A program made the translations under genes and the position numbers. Below are positions 8,747 through 15,621 of a DNA stretch of 64,000 nucleotides, piece after piece. This stretch comes from Mucilaginibacter inviolabilis (lineage in GTDB: Bacteria; Bacteroidota; Bacteroidia; Sphingobacteriales; Sphingobacteriaceae): contig NZ_JAANAT010000001.1 in the NCBI RefSeq assembly GCF_011089895.1, positions 2,170,001 through 2,234,000 of the forward strand, written 5' to 3'. Position 1 is the stretch's first letter. Every line of letters starts with the position of its first letter. The notes beneath the pieces were generated by a model. That model was not told the origin of the DNA. It ran no database searches and saw only the letters and a list, made by a program, of their open reading frames with translations.

Positions 8747-9736
8747 TTAATCACGTAATTCTGCCGGAGTATATTTATCTACCTTGTTTTTTACCGGCTT
8801 AATTGTTTTCATATAGGCGTATATAGCCTCCAGATCGCTTAGTTTCATTTTACCATATTTATACCAGGGCATAATAGTCTGAAACTCACCTGGTACTATC
8901 CTCTGGTGCTTATGTGTGCTATCAGCGTACTGGGTAAAACGGTTCAAAAACTGAGCCTTTGTCCAGTTGCCAATACCCGTTTCCTTATCAGGCGTAATAT
9001 TAGCCGACCGTATTTTGCCACCATTTGGTGAGGAGTATTCATGCCCGCCGGCAAATTCCAGTCCTTCAATTATTTTACCTTTGTTAGCCTGGCTGTGGCA
9101 ATCTTTACAGGCCGCTATCCGTACCAGGTAAGCGCCGTAGGCCAGCGTATCATGTTCATCTGGCACGGTGCCTAATGTGGCTTTTGCCGGCATGGTATGC
9201 ACCAATATGTTTAACGGAAAATCGAGTTCACGTTCGGGGTAATCGGCTCTTTGCGGTTTCAGCGTACGCAGGTAGGCAATAATGGAATAAACATCCTCCC
9301 GGCTCATTTTGGAGTACGACTCCCAGGGCATAATTGGAAATATAGCCGATCCATCCTTTTTAACCCCCGTAGTAATGGCCCTGAACAATTCACCGTCGGT
9401 CCAGTTTTTTAGATGATATGGGGTAATATTAGGCACATAAACACTACCCGGAAAATTAATATTTGCATCAAACTTTTCGCCGCCTGCGCCTAATCCTTCC
9501 TCCTTCACCGGGCCGGCGTATATTGTCCAGTCTCTGGTGGAGTGACAATCAACACAAGCCGTTACGTGGTTAGCCAGGTACTTGCCACGTTCAATACGCT
9601 GCGGGGTGGCTTCTACTTTAATATTTTCGGGCTCGCCAACATTGGGCAGGGCCAGGGTAATATAGCTTATACCGGCTATAACAATTAAAACAATGGCTAT
9701 AACAATGTAGCCTGCAAACTTTAAGATTTTTTTCAT
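8747..9736 (-). CDS. Dihaem c-type cytochrome, membrane-anchored
   Basis: This 329-residue protein has an N-terminal membrane anchor or signal (about 5-30) and two cytochrome c domains. Each begins with CxxCH: CVDCH at 61-65 and CKDCH at 210-214. Likely methionine axial ligands are in the repeated FPIMPWxxY-like motif (about 133-141) and TIMPWYKYGKM in the second half. The internal symmetry shows a tandem duplication. It is likely a periplasmic electron carrier. The layout resembles the cytochrome subunits of membrane dehydrogenases, but no dehydrogenase gene adjoins it. The partner is unknown. Confidence 0.82.
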   Translation of the reverse strand: MKKILKFAGYIVIAIVLIVIAGISYITLALPNVGEPENIKVEATPQRIERGKYLANHVTACVDCHSTRDWTIYAGPVKEEGLGAGGEKFDANINFPGSVYVPNITPYHLKNWTDGELFRAITTGVKKDGSAIFPIMPWESYSKMSREDVYSIIAYLRTLKPQRADYPERELDFPLNILVHTMPAKATLGTVPDEHDTLAYGAYLVRIAACKDCHSQANKGKIIEGLEFAGGHEYSSPNGGKIRSANITPDKETGIGNWTKAQFLNRFTQYADSTHKHQRIVPGEFQTIMPWYKYGKMKLSDLEAIYAYMKTIKPVKNKVDKYTPAELRD

Positions 9737-9888
9737 GACAAGTAATAAGAACGCGGCAAAACTAAGTAACTTTTCATCCCTGTATCCACCGTATTTTCAC
9801 TGGAAAAGCGTGCGTAGATTTACGGTATTTTCACCCAGTCACCTGCGTCGATGAAAAGAAATTCCATTTAAATTTTCCCCGCAAACAA

Positions 9889-9918
9889 AAAAGGCAGGAG
9901 CCTTCGCCCCTGCCTTTT
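9889..9918 (-). terminator. Terminator of the GIN-domain lipoprotein gene
   Basis: AAAAGGCAGG pairs with CCTGCCTTTT. On the minus strand the stem is followed by a T-run, 21 bp after the stop of the 9940-10659 gene. Confidence 0.7.
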
Positions 9919-9939
9919 GTCAGCTAGTAAAATAATTAT

Positions 9940-10659
9940 TTAGTCGACCTTTTCAATGCTCGATGCGCCCGACTTGTCGTTGTTAACGGTTGAAGGTGAA
10001 CCTTTATACTTGATCTCCGAAGCACCGGAAGAGTGCACATTCAGCGTTTTTAATACATTGATCTTGCAATGACTTGCACCTGATGACCTAATAGTGTATT
10101 CGCCAACTACAAAATCAAAGGCATTGATCTTACCCACACCACTAAAAGATACCTGGTGCGTTGCTGCCTGCCCGGTTAAATTCAATTCGCTTACACCGCT
10201 GCCATGGCTATCAACATTGGCGGCATTGAGGTCAAGATTAATTTTTGAAGCGCCCGATAAGTGAATGCTCACATCACCTGCATTGATTTTTCCGGTTGAT
10301 GAAACCTCCACTGCGCCTGACGACTTGAGTTCCTCCAATTTACGTATGCCAATATCTACCACCAGGTCATCATCCAAACATATTGTTTTGGTGGTTTTGA
10401 TAACTAATTTATCGCCGTTAACAGAGGTAGAAACATATTTGAGTAAATTATCGTCTCCCGTAACCGAAATACTAAGCGAGCTATCCTGCTTTAAATGAAT
10501 TTTGTATGCACCAGATATATCGATCCGGCTAAAATCAGTGGCTTTGCGTTGCTCGGTTGTTATTTTTCCTGAGCCATGTACGCAAACAAGCTTACACGAT
10601 GATAATATACTGAATGATGCGCACGCGACAATGGCAATGGCTAAACCTGCTTTTTTCAT
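9940..10659 (-). CDS. GIN-domain (DUF2807) lipoprotein
   Basis: This 239-residue protein has a lipoprotein signal (cysteine at about 22 in FSILSSC). It is followed by the head-GIN domain (DUF2807), a right-handed beta structure of repeated short strands. Family features are the DFSRIDISGAYKIHLKQ opening and repeated SGxS/SGAS turns (SGAVEVSS, LSGASKIN, SGVSELN, SSGASHCKI, SGASEIK, SGASSIEKVD). The repeated Ser-Gly turns are regular and run to the C-terminus. It is predicted to be a surface or periplasmic protein. The family is named putative auto-transporter adhesin head, but its function is not established. Two further DUF2807 genes lie nearby (10835 and 21183). Confidence 0.82.
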   Translation of the reverse strand: MKKAGLAIAIVACASFSILSSCKLVCVHGSGKITTEQRKATDFSRIDISGAYKIHLKQDSSLSISVTGDDNLLKYVSTSVNGDKLVIKTTKTICLDDDLVVDIGIRKLEELKSSGAVEVSSTGKINAGDVSIHLSGASKINLDLNAANVDSHGSGVSELNLTGQAATHQVSFSGVGKINAFDFVVGEYTIRSSGASHCKINVLKTLNVHSSGASEIKYKGSPSTVNNDKSGASSIEKVD

Positions 10660-10774
10660 AGTAATAGATTTTTATGGTCATGAAGCTATCCGGCCTTATT
10701 GCCTGTGATAGTTTCATCGTGTTTTTTACTTTGTGACGTTGTTTATAAGTTTGAAGTTACATCAAAAATAAAAA

Positions 10775-10799
10775 AAGCTGCCACAAATTGTGACAGCTT
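10775..10799 (-). terminator. Terminator of the GIN-domain gene 10835-11446
   Basis: An AAGCTGYCACA/TGTGRCAGCTT stem with an ATT loop is followed on the minus strand by a run of Ts. Confidence 0.7.
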
Positions 10800-10834
10800 C
10801 TCAGAATATATGATGAACTTTTGCAAAAGTTGGA

Positions 10835-11446
10835 TTAAAGACCGGCAAACTCGTTTGCTATTTCTTTTTGTGGTAAACCATTCAATTTATCACTGAAGCT
10901 TTCGGCGGCAAAGTTGTTGTTATTTACGCTGGTGGTATTGCTGTGGTTTAAAGTGTAAACAGTAGCGCTGCCACTCAGATCAATTTTAGCGTGATCATCC
11001 AGGTTAACATTGGCTGTGTAAGTATCTACATTTAAGGTAGCGGTAGCATTGTTGTGCAGGTTCACTTCCAGTTCAAGGGCTGATAATTTACCAAATGATT
11101 TTACCTGGGAATTGTCATAAGCGTTAATAGCGCGCAAATCATTAGCTGTTACCCAAACAACCAGTTTTTCTGCTTTGTATGAAGTGATACGTAACACGCC
11201 GTTTTCGCTTTGAACAAGGGCGCTTTCGCCATAATAACGGTTGTAAACTTTTACCTGATCGGCAGACCCGTCTGATACAAACAGTTCTACATTACCACGG
11301 ATCTCGATCTTGCTGATTTTGCTTACTTCTTTTACCACAGTTGCAGCGTTGCCGATTGCTTTATTATTAGTAACTGCATAAGTTGTGCCTGCGATACCAC
11401 CTACTAAAACTAACATAGTTGCGATGGTGAATAATTTTGTTTTCAT
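10835..11446 (-). CDS. Secreted GIN-domain (DUF2807) protein, paralogue 1
   Basis: This predicted secreted protein of 203 residues starts MKTKLFTIATMLVLVGG, a signal peptide. The longer frame from 11500 would put 18 residues before it and is rejected. After cleavage it keeps the DUF2807 core: KISKIEIRGNVELFVSDG, then short strands ending in NLDDHAKIDLSGSATVYTL. It is closely similar to the protein at 21183-21785 along its whole length (shared YNRYYGE/AENALVQS.NGVLRITSY.AEKLVVWVTA), so the two are recent paralogues. Both end in a similar EFAGL/EYAGL tail. They share an upstream regulatory module with an ECF-type promoter. Confidence 0.8.
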   Translation of the reverse strand: MKTKLFTIATMLVLVGGIAGTTYAVTNNKAIGNAATVVKEVSKISKIEIRGNVELFVSDGSADQVKVYNRYYGESALVQSENGVLRITSYKAEKLVVWVTANDLRAINAYDNSQVKSFGKLSALELEVNLHNNATATLNVDTYTANVNLDDHAKIDLSGSATVYTLNHSNTTSVNNNNFAAESFSDKLNGLPQKEIANEFAGL

Positions 11447-11506
11447 GATATTAATATTTTGATTGTCAATTAATTGTATTGTCTTATTTTTTAAATACAT
11501 CTATAT

Positions 11507-11531
11507 GACGCCTGCATTTTTGAAACGTTAC
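11507..11531 (-). promoter_or_regulatory. ECF-sigma-like promoter of GIN paralogue 1
   Basis: On the minus strand, GTAAC (11531-11527), 16 nt, then CGTC (11510-11507). The same GTAAC-N16-CGTCATA arrangement precedes the paralogue at 21843-21867. The layout matches extracytoplasmic-function sigma promoters rather than the TAnnTTTG housekeeping type (inference). Confidence 0.6.
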
Positions 11532-11569
11532 AGCTATTTGGGGGCAATTAGATGTACGGCCGTATTTTA

Positions 11570-11598
11570 TCGGTGAACGGAGGATTTATATCGGTGAA
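11570..11598 (-). promoter_or_regulatory. 21-bp-phased direct repeat upstream of GIN paralogue 1
   Basis: TTCACCGA (minus strand) occurs twice with starts 21 bp apart, in the longer unit CCGTTCACCGATA. It lies 38 bp upstream of the ECF-like -35. The spacing resembles LytTR-type regulator sites. The same pair exists at 21906-21934. Confidence 0.55.
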
Positions 11599-11785
11599 CG
11601 GCGAAATTATTTTTAGCGAAAAATGGGGAAATGGCTGATTATGGTAGTCGCAGTCTCCCGGATCAGGCCAGGTGACAATTATTTACAGGTCTTTGATCCG
11701 CAATCTGAATACATTATGGTGTAGTATCTGCCGGAAGCCGAGTAATAGTGGTCACTCGGCTGGAGCCGAACGACTGGTGGTGAAT

Positions 11786-11942
11786 CGACTCACCCGACCA
11801 TCGCTACGCTTGGTCACCCTCTCTTCGCCTGCGGCGGAAAGAGGGAATTTAGACTTACAAAATAATAAAACAACCTTCTTAACCCTCTTTACGGCGAAGC
11901 CGAAGAGAGGGTCGGCAAGCAAAGCGACGCCGGGGTGAGTCA
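11786..11942. repeat. Long imperfect palindrome, family R5 (copy a)
   Basis: The arms start GACTCACCCGACCATCGCTA and end CGACGCCGGGGTGAGTC. Inner arms are CCCTCTCTTCGCC and GGCGAAGCCGAAGAGAGGG. It lies in the 577-bp gap 11447-12023. Apart from the GIN promoter and this element, that gap shows no gene; short frames across the palindrome are artefacts of it. Confidence 0.65.
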
Positions 11943-12023
11943 TCTCCATCAGAACGGCTTTTACACCGATATCCTTCAACGATGCTCAAGATGACAAGTC
12001 TTTTGTAAAATCACTGGTCTTCC

Positions 12024-12320
12024 TCAGTTAACTATCGGGTTCACCGGCCGGTAATAAACCTCACTGCGGCCGTTTACTGTTTTTACTACAAAGCCATGTT
12101 CAATAAGCCATTGCAACACCAGGTAAATACTGCTGGTGCTCACCTTTACCCCATTAAAGCGGATGTGTTTTGACAGCGTGTCTACATCGGCATCCTGGGC
12201 CAGCTTCAAAACATGGGCTATAATGTGCTTTTTTTTAACCGACAGGTTATATTGATGCAAATGACAATATTGTACAAATTCATCGGGAAGGGCTGTTGCC
12301 GAGAGGTTGAAGTGTGTCAT
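12024..12320 (-). CDS. Fur-like winged-helix regulator lacking the metal/dimer domain
   Basis: This 98-residue protein resembles only the N-terminal DNA-binding half of Fur/PerR proteins. The pattern LSVKKKHIIAHVLKLA, then VDTLSKHIRFNGVKVSTSSIYLVLQWLIEHGFV, then a beta wing ending EVYYRP fits the Fur helix-turn-helix and wing (consensus TVYRxLxxLxxxGLV appears as SIYLVLQWLIEHGFV). The C-terminal domain with metal-binding histidines and dimer contacts is absent, so metal sensing by the usual route is unlikely. It is divergently transcribed from an AraC-type gene across 101 bp that contain a palindrome. It may control that promoter or itself. Confidence 0.62.
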   Translation of the reverse strand: MTHFNLSATALPDEFVQYCHLHQYNLSVKKKHIIAHVLKLAQDADVDTLSKHIRFNGVKVSTSSIYLVLQWLIEHGFVVKTVNGRSEVYYRPVNPIVN

Positions 12321-12376
12321 AATTGTGATTCAATTAAAATACCGTTTAGCTATTTCAAAGAAAAAAATATATACAC

Positions 12377-12391
12377 GTACAATTGTTGTAC
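12377..12391. promoter_or_regulatory. Palindrome in the divergent Fur-like/AraC promoter region
   Basis: GTACAATTGTTGTAC has 6-bp arms and a 3-bp centre. A second palindrome, GTAAATTTAC, lies just before the AraC start. These are operator candidates for either divergent regulator. Confidence 0.45.
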
Positions 12392-12421
12392 ATAGGGGCG
12401 ATATAGTTGTAAATTTACGAC

Positions 12422-13255
12422 ATGAAAAAAAAGCAATTTGCGCCCCTGGTAATTTGCAATGTGGAGGGTGCCGGCATGATACAAGCCCGGCATAGCCATA
12501 CTTATTATGAAATTATTTATGTGCAAAAGGGCTCCGGCACGCACATCCTCAATCAGAACAGTCTCCCATACAAGGCTGGCGACCTGTTTTTAATATGCCC
12601 CGAGGATGAACATTGTTTCGACTATAAAAAGTACACCTGTGTTACGCTGATTAAATTTACCGATGAGTTTTTCAGCTCTAACAATCAATCTATTCCGCAT
12701 GTAGGGATCGTATTCAGTCCGCAGGACCTGATGCGGCACAAATTATTAAAAGAGATTAAACTTACTTTCGACGAGCCCTTTAAAACCATTTTAAGAGGCA
12801 CTATTGATAACATTACCGCGTATAATGAATCGACAGATATAGCCACCTGCCCGTATATCTTTTACCAGATATTGTCGCTCTTTGGTTTAATCACACAGGC
12901 GCTGGGCCGTATCGATTCGCAATTGGTTAACTGCCCGCCGGGTAAACAGGAGCTGATATCCTATATCCATCAGCACATTTACGAACCCGAAAACATCCAG
13001 ATCAAAAAAGTAGCCGCGCATTTTAATATCGCCACCAGCTATTTCAGCGCCTGGTTTAAAAGAAACTTTGATATCAGCTATCGCGATTATATCAACGGCT
13101 ACCGTGTTAAATTAATTGAGATCCGTATCAGCAACAAAACTTCTACCCTGAGCCAGATAGCCGAAGAATTTGGATTTACGGACGTAAGTCACCTGTCCAA
13201 CTATTTTAAAAAGCAAACCAATACCAACGCAAGCCATTACGGTAAAACCGCGTGA
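12422..13255 (+). CDS. AraC-family transcriptional regulator with cupin N-terminus
   Basis: This 277-residue regulator has an N-terminal cupin sensor (about 1-100; ARHSHTYYEIIYVQKGSGTHIL carries the His-x-His and Gly-rich strand typical of the AraC arm domain). The C-terminal double helix-turn-helix (about 175-275) contains KKVAAHFNIATSYFSAWFKR and SQIAEEFGFTDVSHLSNYFK. The ligand is unknown. The next gene starts 23 bp downstream on the same strand, so the two may be cotranscribed. It diverges from the short Fur-like gene. Confidence 0.85.
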   Translation: MKKKQFAPLVICNVEGAGMIQARHSHTYYEIIYVQKGSGTHILNQNSLPYKAGDLFLICPEDEHCFDYKKYTCVTLIKFTDEFFSSNNQSIPHVGIVFSPQDLMRHKLLKEIKLTFDEPFKTILRGTIDNITAYNESTDIATCPYIFYQILSLFGLITQALGRIDSQLVNCPPGKQELISYIHQHIYEPENIQIKKVAAHFNIATSYFSAWFKRNFDISYRDYINGYRVKLIEIRISNKTSTLSQIAEEFGFTDVSHLSNYFKKQTNTNASHYGKTA

Positions 13256-13278
13256 TGCTATATTATATATTATAAAGT

Positions 13279-13818
13279 ATGAAAATACACATCATGGGTG
13301 CATCGTGCGCCGGCTCAACCACTTTAGGTACCGCTTTGGCCCGGCAACTGCACTACCCTTTGTTTGACAGCGACAAATACTTCTGGGAAACAACCGAAAA
13401 ACCCTTTACCGTAAAGCGCGATCCCGAACTGCGAAACGCCATGATATTACATGATACGGGCAAGCAACCTGACTGGATACTCAGCGGATCGATGGTAAGC
13501 TGGGGCACCGAATGGCTGAGTATGTTTGATCTGGTTGTATTTCTATATATTCCCCACCACATCCGGATGCAGCGTCTGCATAACCGCGAGCTGGAACGCT
13601 ACGGCGACGCTATTTTTACCGATCCGGAACGTGCCGCCAATTACCAGGTATTTATAAAGTGGGCCACTGGTTATGATGATAACACCACCAAGGGCCGCAC
13701 CCTGCAGGTACACGAAAATTGGTTGAGCCAGGTAAACTCCCCTATTTTAGAAATCCGTGGCGACACCACTGTACAGCAGCGTGTGGAGCTGGTTTTGGAG
13801 AAGATGAAGGAGCTGTAA
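13279..13818 (+). CDS. P-loop nucleotide-binding protein with a Lys-less Walker A
   Basis: This 179-residue protein looks like small nucleotide kinases of the adenylate/shikimate kinase fold. The expected GxxxxGK[ST] motif reads GASCAGSTT (7-15), with Ser13 in place of the Walker A lysine. The rest of the fold is recognisable: LFDSDKYFW (about 29-37, acceptor-binding DxD-like), WILSGSMVSWG, then DLVVFLYIPHHIRMQRLHNRE (Walker B strand and lid arginines). Related AAA/kinase-like proteins with GS or GT in place of GK exist in Bacteroidota and Firmicutes (recollection). Substrate is unknown, and catalysis may be altered. A 31-bp palindrome follows the stop. Confidence 0.65.
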   Translation: MKIHIMGASCAGSTTLGTALARQLHYPLFDSDKYFWETTEKPFTVKRDPELRNAMILHDTGKQPDWILSGSMVSWGTEWLSMFDLVVFLYIPHHIRMQRLHNRELERYGDAIFTDPERAANYQVFIKWATGYDDNTTKGRTLQVHENWLSQVNSPILEIRGDTTVQQRVELVLEKMKEL

Positions 13819-13830
13819 CGCTTTAAAAAA

Positions 13831-13861
13831 GACTTACGAAGTTTTGAAAACTTCGTAAGTC
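13831..13861. repeat. 31-nt palindrome R2 (copy a)
   Basis: GACTTACGAAGTTTT, one base, then its exact complement. Near-identical copies lie at 54221-54249 and 60741-60771. All three lie shortly after plus-strand genes and could act as terminators. Confidence 0.75.
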
Positions 13862-13921
13862 TGATGATCAAAAATCAAGTGATAGCGCGATTCCCAATCT
13901 TGAAACTAATGTAAAGATCGA

Positions 13922-14083
13922 ACGCGCAGTATCGACTCACCCCGACATCGCTGCGCTTGTCACCCCTCTCTCCGCTTCGCGCATAGAGGGGGTTTCATTT
14001 CATTTTCTCCCACCCTCTTTCCGGCGAAGCCGAAGAGAGGGTGGTCCAGCGAAGCGTAGACCGGGTGAGTCGAGACTCTGCGC
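13922..14083. repeat. Long imperfect palindrome, family R5 (copy b)
   Basis: Outer arms are CGCGCAGTATCGACTCACC and GGTGAGTCGAGACTCTGCGC. Inner arms match copy a (CCCTCT...GAAGCCGAAGAGAGGG). Together with R2 copy a it fills the 351-bp gap 13819-14169. No gene is seen there. Confidence 0.65.
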
Positions 14084-14169
14084 GTGTTTAACCTTATGGT
14101 TTAAAAACCCATCTAAACACCTGTAACCTAATACTCCATATCATAGTCGTAATCCTAAATTTTAAGAAG

Positions 14170-15174
14170 ATGGCTACACCCTTTGCAACCCGAAACATAC
14201 GAACTTATTTCATTGTGCCCCTTTTGCTTTTAATCACACTGGTTACTAATGCCCAGGAAAAAGACAGCACCTATTATAAAAAACAACAGGAACCAGGGGT
14301 AAAGAAAATACTGATCAACGGAAAGTTTTGGGTATGGACGCAAAAAATAGGCGATGGAAAAATTAATGTATTGCTGTTGCATGGCGGCCCTGCCCAATCA
14401 CATGAATATTTTGAAATATTTTCAAAGTACCTCCCCAACAAAGGCATAACCATTTATTATTATGACCAGTTTGGATCATACTTTTCTGAGCAACCCACGC
14501 CCCAACAATTAAACGATACAAGCATTTGGAAGGTATCCCGTTATGTAGAAGAAATAGAACAAGTACGGAAAGGCCTGAATCTCGATCATTTTTTCATATA
14601 CGGGCACTCTTTTGGTTCCCTGTTGGCCCTTGCCTATACCTATCAATATCAAACACATGTAAAAGGGATGATATTTTCAGACATGAACCCCTTTCCTAAA
14701 GATTTTGATCAACGGATTTCTTCTACCAGTGCTCAAACCGATAGTATATTGAATGCAAGCCCAAAGTTTAATTCCCTAATGCAGAACAAACAGAAAGGGT
14801 TGTCTTATGACCAAAACATATATCAGAAAGCCTTTGACAGTACATTTACCCGGACCTTTGTACTCAGACTGGATAAATTGCCCGATGCCATGCTAAGAAC
14901 CAAGCTCCATAAGAATATGGAGGTTGCCCGAAAAATAGGTCCATCAACTTTTTCATTGGATTACGCTGGGATGATCTCTAAAATAACCGTTCCCGTTTTG
15001 CTAATAAGAGGGGAATACGATTTTATTATCAGTACGGGGCAATTAAAAAAGCTAAACACCTTGTTTGCTAAGTCGCAATATTACGTGGTGCCTAACGCGG
15101 GGCATATCTGTTTTATTGATAACCCCGATCAATATTTTCCGGGTTTGATAGCGTTTATCAAGCATAATAATTAG
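14170..15174 (+). CDS. Secreted alpha/beta hydrolase, proline iminopeptidase-like
   Basis: This 334-residue protein has a signal peptide (about 1-28, ending TNAQ). The alpha/beta hydrolase motifs are LLLHGGPAQSHEYF (oxyanion loop, HGGP typical of S33 proline iminopeptidases), DQFGSYFSEQP, the nucleophile elbow GHSFGS, RGEYDFI (acid) and NAGHICFID (histidine). HGGP and DQ.G are the marks of prolyl aminopeptidase-type enzymes, which release N-terminal proline from peptides. The signal peptide suggests periplasmic peptide processing. It has no operon partner. Confidence 0.8.
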   Translation: MATPFATRNIRTYFIVPLLLLITLVTNAQEKDSTYYKKQQEPGVKKILINGKFWVWTQKIGDGKINVLLLHGGPAQSHEYFEIFSKYLPNKGITIYYYDQFGSYFSEQPTPQQLNDTSIWKVSRYVEEIEQVRKGLNLDHFFIYGHSFGSLLALAYTYQYQTHVKGMIFSDMNPFPKDFDQRISSTSAQTDSILNASPKFNSLMQNKQKGLSYDQNIYQKAFDSTFTRTFVLRLDKLPDAMLRTKLHKNMEVARKIGPSTFSLDYAGMISKITVPVLLIRGEYDFIISTGQLKKLNTLFAKSQYYVVPNAGHICFIDNPDQYFPGLIAFIKHNN

Positions 15175-15360
15175 AATGTTGATTTCTATGATAAAAGCAA
15201 AAGATTTTTAATTAAGAACTCATTTTCAATTCCCTCCCCACGGGAGGGGTGCGCTGGGGAGGCGTAATGGCAGGGAGGGGTTTCTACGCGCGATGATTAA
15301 TCCCTTCCTCCCCTTCCCTCGGGAAGAAATCGCACAAGAGCTCTGGCTCTCTCCTGTCCA

Positions 15361-15433
15361 CTCAGGATATCTTGCAGAGGCCCCTGAGTTATAAGCTGGG
15401 CAGCCTCAGGGTCCCTTTCAGGAGACCCTGAGG
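15361..15433. repeat. Two CTCAGGGTC palindromes, family R4 (copies a, b)
   Basis: 15361-15388 (CTCAGGATAT...GCCCCTGAG) and 15404-15433 (CCTCAGGGTCCC...GAGACCCTGAGG) are short stem-loops. They lie in the 447-bp gap 15175-15621, which also holds a GC-rich CCCTCCCC/GGGAGGGG patch at 15230-15330, R3 copy a and a third R4 copy. No gene is seen in the gap. Confidence 0.6.
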
Positions 15434-15471
15434 AGACAAGAGGAATCGCACCAAGCCATGGCTCTTTTGAT

Positions 15472-15550
15472 GGCTGTCATGCTGAGCCTGTCGAAGCATG
15501 GTGTGCAGGCCCCTGCGCTCTACCCTTCGACGAAGCTCAGGGTGACAGCC
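15472..15550. repeat. Palindrome family R3 (copy a)
   Basis: The left arm GGCTGTCATGCTGAGCCTG and the right arm CAGGGTGACAGCC pair, with TCGAAG/CTTCGA inside. Further copies lie at 44715 and 48095. Confidence 0.65.
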
Positions 15551-15564
15551 CTATTTCCTGTCCA

Positions 15565-15592
15565 CTCAGGGTCTCTCGCAGAGGACCCTGAG
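15565..15592. repeat. CTCAGGGTC palindrome, family R4 (copy c)
   Basis: CTCAGGGTCTCTCGCAGAGG followed by ACCCTGAG forms a stem-loop 14 bp after R3 copy a. The same R3-R4 pairing recurs at 48095-48264. Confidence 0.6.
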
Positions 15593-15621
15593 TTATTCGA
15601 AATCTCCCCGCAATTTGAATA

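Noticed and set aside
11672..11979. Overlapping frames of 75-88 codons on both strands near the R5 copy
   Set aside because: Both are produced by the long palindrome, with low-complexity Arg/Ser-rich translations and no promoter.
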